From the NCBI GenBank assembly GCA_017434775.1, contig JAFSGG010000069.1, forward strand, positions 1 to 47,610: a DNA stretch of 47,610 nucleotides, read 5' to 3'. A program made the position numbers and the translations under genes. Positions 40,876-47,610 of this stretch are shown one piece after another. Numbering within the stretch: position 1 is the stretch's first letter; every line of letters begins with the position of its first letter. This DNA is from Clostridia bacterium (lineage in GTDB: Bacteria; Bacillota; Clostridia; Christensenellales; Aristaeellaceae). The notes beneath the pieces were generated by a model. The model saw nothing but the letters and a program-made list of their open reading frames with translations. It did not search any database and was not told where the DNA came from.

Positions 40876-42804
40876 TTATTCTTCGGCGTTTTCCAATTCT
40901 TCGGCCGCTTCTTCCCAGGCAGCGAATGCATCGTTCAGTTCGTCTTTTAGTTGCTGATAGACCCTGGCTGCTTCTGCTGCTTTTTCGGGCACGGAATAAA
41001 TTTCAGCGGTGGCCATCCTCTCTTCATGGGCGGCAATGGCATCTTCCAGACGGCTGATGGTTTTTTCTGCTTGGGCCACTTTTTCTTTCAGCGCCTTCTT
41101 TTGTTCCCGGGCCATACGCTGCTTACGCTTTTCTTTGCCCGCTTCGGTGCGGGTCATATCGGCATAGCGGATGTCTTCCGTGGGCCGGGCATTTTCCCAG
41201 GTAAGGCGGGCCTGATAATCATCGAAATTGCCTTTGTATTCCTTCACACCGCTTTCAGAAAGCACCAGTACACGGTTGGCAAAGCGATTGATGAAATAAC
41301 GGTCATGGGAAACAGCGAGGATGGTTCCTTCGAAATTCTCCAGCGCATCTTCCAGTACTTCCCGGCTGTCCATATCCAGATGGTTGGTTGGTTCGTCCAG
41401 GAGCAGAAGATTATCCTTTTGCAGCATCAGTTTCGTCAATGCAACACGGCCTTTTTCGCCGCCGGAGAGCGTATGAATGGGCATAAAAACATCTTCGCCC
41501 GTAAACAGGAAAAGCCCCAGCGCGCCGCGAACTTCGCTCTGATCCATCCGGGGAAATTGATCCCATACTTCGTCCAGCACCGTTTTGTCAGGATGAAGGG
41601 TAGACTGCTTCTGGTCATAATACCCTACATCCACATTGGCCCCCCAGCGGACAAACCCCTTATCAGCGTTCAGTTCCCCCACAAGGCAGCGAAGCAGGGT
41701 GGATTTGCCGATGCCGTTGGGGCCAAGCAAAGCTACACGATCTCCGGCACGCAGATCGAAATGCACATTGGAAAAGAGCGTGCGGCCGTCAAAGCCTTTT
41801 TCATAATCCCGCACAGCCAGCACGTCATCGCCGGTGCGGCGCTTGGCGTGGAAGGAAAAACGCACCTGATGTTCGTCTTCCGGGCGTTCCAGCCGTTCCA
41901 CCTTTTCCAGGCGTTTTTCCCGGCTTTCAGCCGCTTTGATGGATTTTTCGCGATTGAAGGATTTATAGCGGGCAATAATGGCTTCTTCCCGGGCGATGAA
42001 GCGCTGCTGCTGTTCCCAGGCACGCATGCGGGTTTCAAAGCGTTCGGCGCGCTGGGGCATATAGGCAGAATAATTACCGGTATAGGTTTCGGCGGTGCCA
42101 AGAAGCAATTCTGTAATATGCGTACAGATGTGATCCAGGAAGTACCGGTCATGAGAAACCACGATAACAGCGCCTTTGTATTCGGACAGGTATTTTTCCA
42201 GCCAGTTGAGGGCTTCCAGATCCAGATGGTTGGTGGGTTCATCCAGGAGCAGCAGGTCGGGCTTTTGCAAAAGAAGTTTGGCCAGACAAAGCCGGGTCAG
42301 TTCGCCGCCGGAGAGGAGATGGGCGGGCTGATCCCACTGGTGTTTTTCGAAGCCCAGACCGGCCAGAACACCGGCAATGGAAGATTGCCAGGCATAGCCG
42401 TCCGCCTGCTCAAAGAGGAAATTGAGCCGTTCATAGCTGTCGCCCAGGCGCTTAAGTTCCGTTTCGCTTTGGGTGGATGCCATATCGATTTCCATCTGGC
42501 GCAGCTTTTCTTCCATGGCAAACACGGGGATAAACACGTCTTTGAGTACGTCATAGACGGTTTTGTCCCCATTGACGGCAAACTGCTGTTCCATATAGCC
42601 AAAGGTCATGCCCTTGTTCAGGGAAAAGGAACCGCCGTCCGCATATTCAAGCCCTGCAAGGATTTTCAGCAGCGTGGATTTGCCGCAGCCGTTAACCCCC
42701 ACAAGCCCCATGCGTTGATGATCCTGCAGAACAAAGGAAACATCCTTCAGCACAACGTTGCCGCCAAAGGATTTCTGCAGGTTCTGAACGGAAAGAACGA
42801 TCAT
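40876..42804 (-). CDS. ABC-F family ATPase
   Basis: The 642-residue soluble protein has two ABC domains and no membrane part. The first Walker A is GVNGCGKST near residue 36-44 and the second is GPNGIGKST. Both LSGGE signatures are present (LLSGGELTRL, TLSGGEKGRV), as are both LLLLDEPTNHLD Walker B stretches. The interdomain linker is highly charged, and the last 80 residues form a coiled coil like that of YdiF/Uup. ABC-F proteins bind the ribosome E site; some give antibiotic resistance, others are housekeeping. This one looks like the YdiF/Uup type. AGGAG precedes the ATG. Confidence 0.92.
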   Translation of the reverse strand: MIVLSVQNLQKSFGGNVVLKDVSFVLQDHQRMGLVGVNGCGKSTLLKILAGLEYADGGSFSLNKGMTFGYMEQQFAVNGDKTVYDVLKDVFIPVFAMEEKLRQMEIDMASTQSETELKRLGDSYERLNFLFEQADGYAWQSSIAGVLAGLGFEKHQWDQPAHLLSGGELTRLCLAKLLLQKPDLLLLDEPTNHLDLEALNWLEKYLSEYKGAVIVVSHDRYFLDHICTHITELLLGTAETYTGNYSAYMPQRAERFETRMRAWEQQQRFIAREEAIIARYKSFNREKSIKAAESREKRLEKVERLERPEDEHQVRFSFHAKRRTGDDVLAVRDYEKGFDGRTLFSNVHFDLRAGDRVALLGPNGIGKSTLLRCLVGELNADKGFVRWGANVDVGYYDQKQSTLHPDKTVLDEVWDQFPRMDQSEVRGALGLFLFTGEDVFMPIHTLSGGEKGRVALTKLMLQKDNLLLLDEPTNHLDMDSREVLEDALENFEGTILAVSHDRYFINRFANRVLVLSESGVKEYKGNFDDYQARLTWENARPTEDIRYADMTRTEAGKEKRKQRMAREQKKALKEKVAQAEKTISRLEDAIAAHEERMATAEIYSVPEKAAEAARVYQQLKDELNDAFAAWEEAAEELENAEE

Positions 42805-42838
42805 AATAACTCCTGTACAGAAAATGGAATATTACGCA

Positions 42839-42871
42839 AAGAAAGGGCTGACAAAACAATCGTCAGCCCTT
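42839..42871 (-). terminator. Intrinsic terminator after secG
   Basis: On the minus strand a perfect 10-bp stem (42871-42862 with 42852-42843) with a 9-base loop is followed by TTCTTT. It separates secG from the ABC-F gene. Confidence 0.75.
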
Positions 42872-42903
42872 ATAGGCGATAAACGCCCAAAGCCCGGAAA
42901 GAA

Positions 42904-43146
42904 TCAGCCGGGGATGATGAGCGCAATCAGAGCCAGCACAACGAAAGCAATGGCAGAGACCTTGGTCACCATGGCCAGCTTGCCTTCCAGGGTGCTCATC
43001 TTGTTCTTGCTGAAGAAAGATTCGCTGGTAGCGCCGGAAAGAGCATTCATACCGTTATCGTCAGAAGACTGCATCAGCACGCTGACAATCAGAGCCAGAG
43101 AGGCAATAACCATCAGAATGTTCACAATTACACTAATAGCTTCCAT
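42904..43146 (-). CDS. secG: Protein translocase subunit SecG
   Basis: The 80-residue protein is the small accessory subunit of the SecYEG channel. It has two transmembrane segments (about 5-25 and 58-78) joined by a polar loop. The family motifs are LMQSSDDNGMNALSGA and ESFFSKNKMSTLEGKLA. The ATG follows AAGGAGG. In many Bacillota rnr and smpB follow secG; here an ABC-F gene does. Confidence 0.95.
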   Translation of the reverse strand: MEAISVIVNILMVIASLALIVSVLMQSSDDNGMNALSGATSESFFSKNKMSTLEGKLAMVTKVSAIAFVVLALIALIIPG

Positions 43147-43179
43147 GAAAAACTTACCTCCTTGAATTCAACGCAAGTT

Positions 43180-43208
43180 ATTGTATCATACCATATGGAA
43201 AAATACAA
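43180..43208 (-). promoter_or_regulatory. Probable promoter of secG
   Basis: On the minus strand TACAAT (43185-43180, 5 of 6) with a TGA extension forms an extended -10, and TTGTAT (43208-43203) lies 17 bases upstream. A second TATGAT just upstream could also serve. Confidence 0.55.
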
Positions 43209-43270
43209 GCGAGTTCATGAAAAATGTTGGAATTTTTTTGAGAAACAAGAGCGAAAAGGAAGAGAAAATG

Positions 43271-44656
43271 TTATTCTTCCCGACGGATACCGGTTTTATC
43301 CTTCTGCCAACGGCCGCTGAAGATGAACCAGCCGGCCAGCACAACGCCTGCAAGCGTAGCGGCAGGACCGGCAAGACCTACGCCGGTAAGGCCAAGATCC
43401 ATCCATTTGCCGAGGATCAGCGCTACGGGAATACGCAGGAACAGGGAAGAGGAAGCACCGGAAATGAGGGTGAAGAATGTGTGCCCGGCGCCCATGATGA
43501 GGCCGTTGAAGCAGAACAGAATGGGAATGAACAGGTATTCGATGGAGAAGGTGCGCATGTATTCCACGCCGCTTTCCACGACTTTGGGTTCAGCGCCGAA
43601 GAAGGAAAGGACGGCATCGGGGAAAAGCTGAACCAGAATAAGGATGGCTGTGCTGATGGAAAGCGCAATGGCGATCCCTGTGGCAACACATTTTCTGGCA
43701 CGGTCGTGCAGACCGGCGCCGATATTCTGTGCAGCAAAGGCGCTTACGGAATTGCTCATGGCGACGGCGGGCAAAATGGCGAAAGAATTGAACTTGCCCA
43801 CAATCCCTACGCCGGCCGATGCATTTACACCGCCGATGGTATTAACAACGGCCGTCATCACAAGGAAGGAGATGTTGACAATGATACTCTGAACGGAAGA
43901 GGGAATGCCCAACTTAATCATCATGGACATTTTGTCTTTCCGAATTTTAAAGGAAGAAGGCCTGAAATCGAAAATAAAGCGGGAACGGGAAAGATACAGG
44001 GCAGCAATGATGAAACTGACAGCCTGGGCAATAACCGTCGCCCAGGCGGCACCTGCAGCGCCCATACCAAGCTCTTTTACAAACCACAGGTCCAGCACAA
44101 TGTTCACAACGCAGGCAATACCTACGAAATACAGGGGACGTATGGAATCGCCCATGCCGCGCTGAATGGAGCTGATGGCATTGTAGCCGAAAATAAAGAT
44201 GGTACCGGAAAGGCAGATGATCAGATATTCTTTGGCATGTTCCATGGATTCGATGGGGGTCTGCAAAAGGTTTAGCAGAGGTTCGGCCAGCAGGATCATA
44301 ACCACTGTCAGGAAAATGGCGGCAATGCCCAGCATGGAAAACATGGTGCCTACGGTCTGAGAAGCATCTTTGTTTTTTCGGGCGCCGATATATTGGCCTA
44401 CCATCACTGTGCCGGAAACGGTGAGCCCGCTGACGGCCATGGCCACCATATGGGTAATCTGACTGCCGATATTCACACCGGAAAGAATGTGGGTACGGAC
44501 AGATTCAACAGCGGAAGAAAAATTGCCCACCACCCACATATCCACGGCACCGTAGAGCGCCTGCAGAATATTGGCCAGCAGGAAGGGGAGGGCAAAGGCA
44601 ATCATGCCCTTTGAAATGGAACCGGTGGTAAAATCATGACGGGAGGTGGTGGTCAT
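43271..44656 (-). CDS. MATE-family multidrug/sodium exporter
   Basis: The 461-residue protein has about 12 hydrophobic helices in two similar halves, as in the MATE family. FTTGSISKGMIAFALPFLLANILQAL is the usual first helix, DMWVVGNF and MVGQYIGARKNKDA follow, and the second half repeats with GKFNSFAILPAVAMSNSVSAFAAQNIGAG. It would export cationic compounds using a sodium or proton gradient; the substrate is unknown. ATG 44656 has AAAGGAAA about eight bases upstream; longer frames reach into the regulatory gap. It is divergent from the hydrogenase operon. Confidence 0.9.
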   Translation of the reverse strand: MTTTSRHDFTTGSISKGMIAFALPFLLANILQALYGAVDMWVVGNFSSAVESVRTHILSGVNIGSQITHMVAMAVSGLTVSGTVMVGQYIGARKNKDASQTVGTMFSMLGIAAIFLTVVMILLAEPLLNLLQTPIESMEHAKEYLIICLSGTIFIFGYNAISSIQRGMGDSIRPLYFVGIACVVNIVLDLWFVKELGMGAAGAAWATVIAQAVSFIIAALYLSRSRFIFDFRPSSFKIRKDKMSMMIKLGIPSSVQSIIVNISFLVMTAVVNTIGGVNASAGVGIVGKFNSFAILPAVAMSNSVSAFAAQNIGAGLHDRARKCVATGIAIALSISTAILILVQLFPDAVLSFFGAEPKVVESGVEYMRTFSIEYLFIPILFCFNGLIMGAGHTFFTLISGASSSLFLRIPVALILGKWMDLGLTGVGLAGPAATLAGVVLAGWFIFSGRWQKDKTGIRREE

Positions 44657-44849
44657 GGTGCATTTCCTTTCATTCTGAACTACGGATTGTGTTCTGTGCG
44701 CAACGGTTACACCATATATCAAAATGAAAAAAAGCGCAATAGAAAACAGAGAAATTGTGAAAATAAGCACAAAGGATAAGAATTTCTGAAAAATAAAGAA
44801 AAAATGCGCGATATTTTTGAAAAATGTTCGTGCATTTTTTCGAATAATG

Positions 44850-44858
44850 TGTTATCAT
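44850..44858 (+). promoter_or_regulatory. Extended -10 promoter of the NuoE operon
   Basis: TGTTATCAT at 44850-44858 is an extended -10 (TGN plus TATCAT). No good -35 lies 17 bases upstream. The predicted start near 44865 gives a 55-base leader with two AAGGAGG-type sites. The 263-base gap to the MATE gene is otherwise A/T-rich with nothing else I can name. Confidence 0.5.
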
Positions 44859-44919
44859 ATACGTTGGTAATCCAAGGAGGCCTGAAAGGGCTATGAAATA
44901 AAGGAGGGTTTATACCATC

Positions 44920-45396
44920 ATGCCGGACATGAAAGAAAAGTTTGATCAGCTTCAGCAGGTCATCGCAGAGCTGAAGGATCAGCCCGGTGCATTGATGCCC
45001 GTGCTGCAGAAAGCACAGGGTATCTTCGGCTGCGTTCCCATGGACGTTCAGAAGGTCATTGCTGAAGGTCTGGGCGTTACGCTGAGCGAAGTTTACGGCG
45101 TTGCCACCTTCTACGCCCAGTTCACCCTGGAGCCCGCCGGTAAGTACATCATCAGCGTTTGCATGGGTACTGCTTGCTACGTAAAGGGCAGCCAGAAGGT
45201 GCTGGATAAACTGAGTGAAGAACTGAAAGTGCCCGTGGGCAAGACTTCTGCCGACGGTCTGTTCACCCTGAACGCCACCCGCTGCTTGGGTGCCTGCGGT
45301 CTGGCCCCTGTTATGACGGTAAACGAAGAAGTGTACGGCCGTCTGACTCCTGAAGATATCCCCGGCATCATCGCCAAGTACCGGGAACTGGGCTAA
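44920..45396 (+). CDS. nuoE: NuoE/HydC-like thioredoxin-fold [2Fe-2S] subunit
   Basis: The 158-residue protein is the 24-kDa-type subunit of NADH dehydrogenases and of electron-bifurcating hydrogenases (HydC/HymA). The N-terminal helices (LMPVLQKAQGIFGCVP, GVATFYAQFTL) are diagnostic. The four cluster cysteines are C81 and C86 in CMGTAC and C122 and C126 in CLGAC. It starts an operon with an HATPase gene, a ferredoxin-like gene and NuoF, an order known for clostridial HydABC loci. AAGGAGGG lies 11 bases before the ATG, slightly far. Confidence 0.93.
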   Translation: MPDMKEKFDQLQQVIAELKDQPGALMPVLQKAQGIFGCVPMDVQKVIAEGLGVTLSEVYGVATFYAQFTLEPAGKYIISVCMGTACYVKGSQKVLDKLSEELKVPVGKTSADGLFTLNATRCLGACGLAPVMTVNEEVYGRLTPEDIPGIIAKYRELG

Positions 45397-45399
45397 AAT

Positions 45400-45954
45400 A
45401 TGCGGGATCTTTCTCTGCACATTCTTGATCTTGCCCAAAACAGCATCCGTGCAAACGCCACGCTGGTGCAGTTGACCATTGCCTGCAATGAAAATGGAAT
45501 GATTTCCATTATAATTGAGGATGACGGCTGCGGCATGGACGAAGCACTGCTCAAACGGGTCATGAGTCCCTTTGGAACCACCAGAACCACCCGAAAAGTG
45601 GGTCTTGGTATTCCCATGATGGCGGAAAACTGCCGTCTGGCAGGGGGCGATCTGAAGATCGAAAGCGAAGTTGGGAAAGGTACGATATTAAAAGCCACAA
45701 TGAACACCGCTTCCATCGATTGTCTGCCCCTTGGCGATATTGCCGGAACGGTGGTTACCCTGGTATCGGCTAATCCTGAAAAGCCTGATTTTCTCCTGAA
45801 TTGCAAAAGCATCAAGGGCGAGATGACGTTTGATACGCGTCAGGTGAGGGAAGTGCTGGATGGGGTTCCCCTCAATGAACCCGAAATCGTGGCATGGATG
45901 GATGCATCCATACGAGAAGAAATTGAACCGATATTTGGAGGTGTCGTTTTATGA
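45400..45954 (+). CDS. GHKL-type ATP-binding protein of the hydrogenase operon
   Basis: The 184-residue protein is a lone HATPase_c domain: LDLAQNSIRA with N14 (N box), DDGCGMD at 41-47 (G1), and VGLGIPM at 67-73 (G2). There is no phospho-acceptor histidine helix or sensor, so it is not a complete histidine kinase. It might phosphorylate a partner in the way of anti-sigma kinases, or only bind ATP. Such a gene between NuoE and a ferredoxin-like gene recurs in clostridial hydrogenase operons, but its role is not established. It begins three bases after nuoE and overlaps the next gene by four. Confidence 0.85.
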   Translation: MRDLSLHILDLAQNSIRANATLVQLTIACNENGMISIIIEDDGCGMDEALLKRVMSPFGTTRTTRKVGLGIPMMAENCRLAGGDLKIESEVGKGTILKATMNTASIDCLPLGDIAGTVVTLVSANPEKPDFLLNCKSIKGEMTFDTRQVREVLDGVPLNEPEIVAWMDASIREEIEPIFGGVVL

Positions 45955-46325
45955 AGTCTTTGGCTGAACTGCAGGCCATTCGCGAAAAGACCCTGAACCG
46001 CATCAACCTGCGCAAGGAAGACGCCAATGAAACCATCCGCGTGGTGGTTGGCATGGCCACCTGCGGTATTGCTGCCGGCGCCCGTCCCGTGATGCTTTCT
46101 TTCATGGAAGAAACCGAAAAGCGCGGCCTTGGCAACGTGACCGTTTCCCAGACCGGCTGCATCGGCATGTGCCGTCTGGAGCCCATGGTGGACGTATATC
46201 TGCCTGGCCAGGAAAAGGTGACCTATGTGCATGTGAAGCCCGAAATGGTGAGCCGCATTGTGGCCGAACACATTGTGAATGGCCGTCCTGTGGAAGAATA
46301 CACCATCGGCGCTGCCGAAAAATAA
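45951..46325 (+). CDS. [2Fe-2S] ferredoxin-like thioredoxin-fold protein
   Basis: The 124-residue protein matches the thioredoxin-like ferredoxin module also found at the N-terminus of HydB/NuoF: VVVGMATCGIAAGARPV (C38) and TGCIGMCRLEP (C70, C74). Only three cysteines are visible in the usual region; the fourth ligand of a [2Fe-2S] cluster is not obvious. It should pass electrons within the hydrogenase or NADH-oxidising complex. The ATG follows GGAGGTG and overlaps the HATPase stop (ATGA). Confidence 0.85.
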   Translation: MKSLAELQAIREKTLNRINLRKEDANETIRVVVGMATCGIAAGARPVMLSFMEETEKRGLGNVTVSQTGCIGMCRLEPMVDVYLPGQEKVTYVHVKPEMVSRIVAEHIVNGRPVEEYTIGAAEK

Positions 46326-46355
46326 TTCTTAAGACCGCTATAGGAGGAATTGCTC

Positions 46356-47610
46356 ATGGATATCTATCGCGCTCATGTGCTTTGCTGCGGCGGTACCGGT
46401 TGTACTTCCAGCGGCTCTGCTCAGCTGATTGAACGCTTCGAACAGAAGATTGCCGAAGCCGGCCTGGAAAAGGAAGTTAAGGTGATCCGTACCGGTTGCT
46501 TCGGTCTGTGCGAAGCCGGCCCCGTGGTTATCGTTTACCCCGAAGGCACGTTCTATTCCCGCGTTCGCGTGGAAGACGTGGACGAAATCGTGTCCGAACA
46601 TCTGCTCAAGGGCCGCAAGGTGCAGCACCTGGTGTACACCGATCACGGCTCTCACGAGCAGAATGCCAACAAGGGCCTCAATGACATCAACTTCTACAAG
46701 CATCAGAAGCGTGTTGCCCTGCGCAACTGCGGTGTGATCGACCCCGAAAACATCGACGAATACATCGCTTTTGACGGCTATATGGCACTGGAAAAGGCCT
46801 TGACCAAGATGACCCGTGAAGAAGTCATCGACGAAATCCTCAAGTCCGGCCTGCGCGGCCGTGGCGGCGGCGGTTTCCCCACGGGCCTGAAGTGGAAATT
46901 CACCTACAATTCTCAGGCTGATCAGAAGTACGTGGCCTGCAACGCTGACGAAGGCGACCCCGGCGCTTTCATGGACCGCTCCATCCTGGAAGGCGATCCC
47001 CATGCCGTGATCGAAGCCATGGCCATCGCCGGTTATGCCATCGGCGCTTCTGAAGGTTATGTGTACGTTCGCGCTGAATATCCCATCGCTGTGAAGCGTC
47101 TGGAAATTGCTATTGGCCAGGCCCATGAATACGGCTTGCTTGGCAAGAACATTTTCGGCACTGATTTCTCCTTCGATCTGAAGATCCGTCTGGGCGCCGG
47201 TGCTTTCGTGTGCGGCGAAGAAACGGCTCTGATGCGCTCCATCGAAGGTAAGCGCGGCGAACCCACCCCCCGTCCTCCTTTCCCCGCTGTGAAGGGTCTG
47301 TTCGCCAAGCCCACCATGCTCAATAACGTAGAAACCTATGCCAACGTGCCTCAGATTATCCTCAACGGCGCCGACTGGTTCTGCGAAATGGGCACCGAAA
47401 AGAGCAAGGGCACCAAGGTGTTCGCACTGGGCGGCAAGATCAACAATACCGGTCTTGTGGAAGTTCCCATGGGCACGCCCCTGCGCACCATCATTTATGA
47501 TATCGGCGGCGGCATTCCCAACGGCAAGGCTTTCAAGGCCGTGCAGACCGGCGGTCCCTCCGGTGGCTGCCTGCCCGCAGAACTGCTGGATACCCCCGTG
47601 GATTACGACA
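46356..47610 (+). CDS. nuoF: NuoF/HydB-like NADH-binding flavoprotein, 5' part
   Basis: The 418 visible residues run off the window end without a stop. Residues 1-110 are the ferredoxin-like domain (CCGGTGC, TGCFGLC; C10/C11, C16, C48, C52). The 51-kDa domain follows: LRGRGGGGFPTGLKW is the NADH-binding glycine-rich loop, CNADEGDPGAFMDR and GAGAFVCGEETALMRSIEG the FMN and NADH region, and MLNNVETYANVP the start of the next subdomain. The [4Fe-4S] end lies outside. The protein would oxidise NADH (or NADPH) and feed electrons to a HydA-type subunit expected downstream. TAGGAGGA precedes the ATG. Confidence 0.95.
   Translation, partial: MDIYRAHVLCCGGTGCTSSGSAQLIERFEQKIAEAGLEKEVKVIRTGCFGLCEAGPVVIVYPEGTFYSRVRVEDVDEIVSEHLLKGRKVQHLVYTDHGSHEQNANKGLNDINFYKHQKRVALRNCGVIDPENIDEYIAFDGYMALEKALTKMTREEVIDEILKSGLRGRGGGGFPTGLKWKFTYNSQADQKYVACNADEGDPGAFMDRSILEGDPHAVIEAMAIAGYAIGASEGYVYVRAEYPIAVKRLEIAIGQAHEYGLLGKNIFGTDFSFDLKIRLGAGAFVCGEETALMRSIEGKRGEPTPRPPFPAVKGLFAKPTMLNNVETYANVPQIILNGADWFCEMGTEKSKGTKVFALGGKINNTGLVEVPMGTPLRTIIYDIGGGIPNGKAFKAVQTGGPSGGCLPAELLDTPVDYD

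Noticed and set aside
44724..44789. A 21-codon frame in the gap between the MATE gene and nuoE
   Set aside because: No Shine-Dalgarno site, and it lies upstream of the likely promoter; the stretch is simply rich in A.
1..47610. CRISPR arrays, tRNA or rRNA genes, insertion sequences, prophage
   Set aside because: I looked on both strands and saw no regularly spaced repeats, no cloverleaf or rRNA signatures, and no transposase, integrase or phage genes.

Overview
The window reads as chromosomal DNA of a Clostridia-class Bacillota, probably an anaerobic gut-type lineage of moderate GC. This is inferred from gene content: a Trp T-box, TTG starts with strong Shine-Dalgarno sites, many consensus TTGACA/TATAAT promoters, YlbF, a NuoE/NuoF-type hydrogenase-diaphorase operon with an embedded HATPase protein, clostridial HflX with an N-terminal extension, and mutS-mutL-miaA with a methionine-gamma-lyase-like gene. 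I cannot name a genus. There are no tRNA or rRNA genes, CRISPR arrays, insertion sequences or phage genes; almost everything is core or housekeeping DNA.

Layout. 1-4350: the end of an SNF2 helicase, a secreted BofC-like protein, a membrane-anchored VanY-type peptidase with two peptidoglycan-binding repeats, and a uracil permease behind a structured leader with an intrinsic terminator. 4398-8411: rpsO, pnp and an M16 peptidase, the rpsO promoter lying inside the hairpin that ends uraA. 8436-12065: a PIG-L deacetylase, a GH20-type hexosaminidase and a divergent carbamoyltransferase, which look like an amino-sugar unit. 12257-12830: an AT-richer P-loop kinase-like gene, possibly acquired. 12949-16963 (minus strand): an epimerase, a T-box-controlled trpB without trpA, a VOC protein and a methyltransferase. 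At 17058-17147 lies a 29-residue gene with its own promoter, ribosome binding site and terminator.

17214-29537 is a nine-gene minus-strand operon for genome and RNA quality: two radical-SAM-linked proteins, RNase G, miaB, ylbF, mutS, mutL, miaA and a PLP lyase-like gene. Divergent from it at 29686 is the iscR-iscS-iscU iron-sulfur operon, which runs on to hflX, three consecutive VanY-type peptidases, a YprB-like exonuclease and a TPR protein (to 37753). 37796-44656 (minus strand) holds a GH105 hydrolase, a ZIP metal transporter, an AlaX editing protein, an ABC-F ATPase, secG and a MATE exporter, several separated by intrinsic terminators. 44920-47610 opens an electron-bifurcating hydrogenase or NADH-dehydrogenase operon, cut off inside the NuoF-like gene.

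The most novel-looking items are the autonomous 29-residue gene and its position ahead of a methyltransferase with no visible promoter, the unassigned three-way-junction leader of uraA, and the carbamoyltransferase that lacks the usual ornithine and carbamoyl-phosphate motifs.
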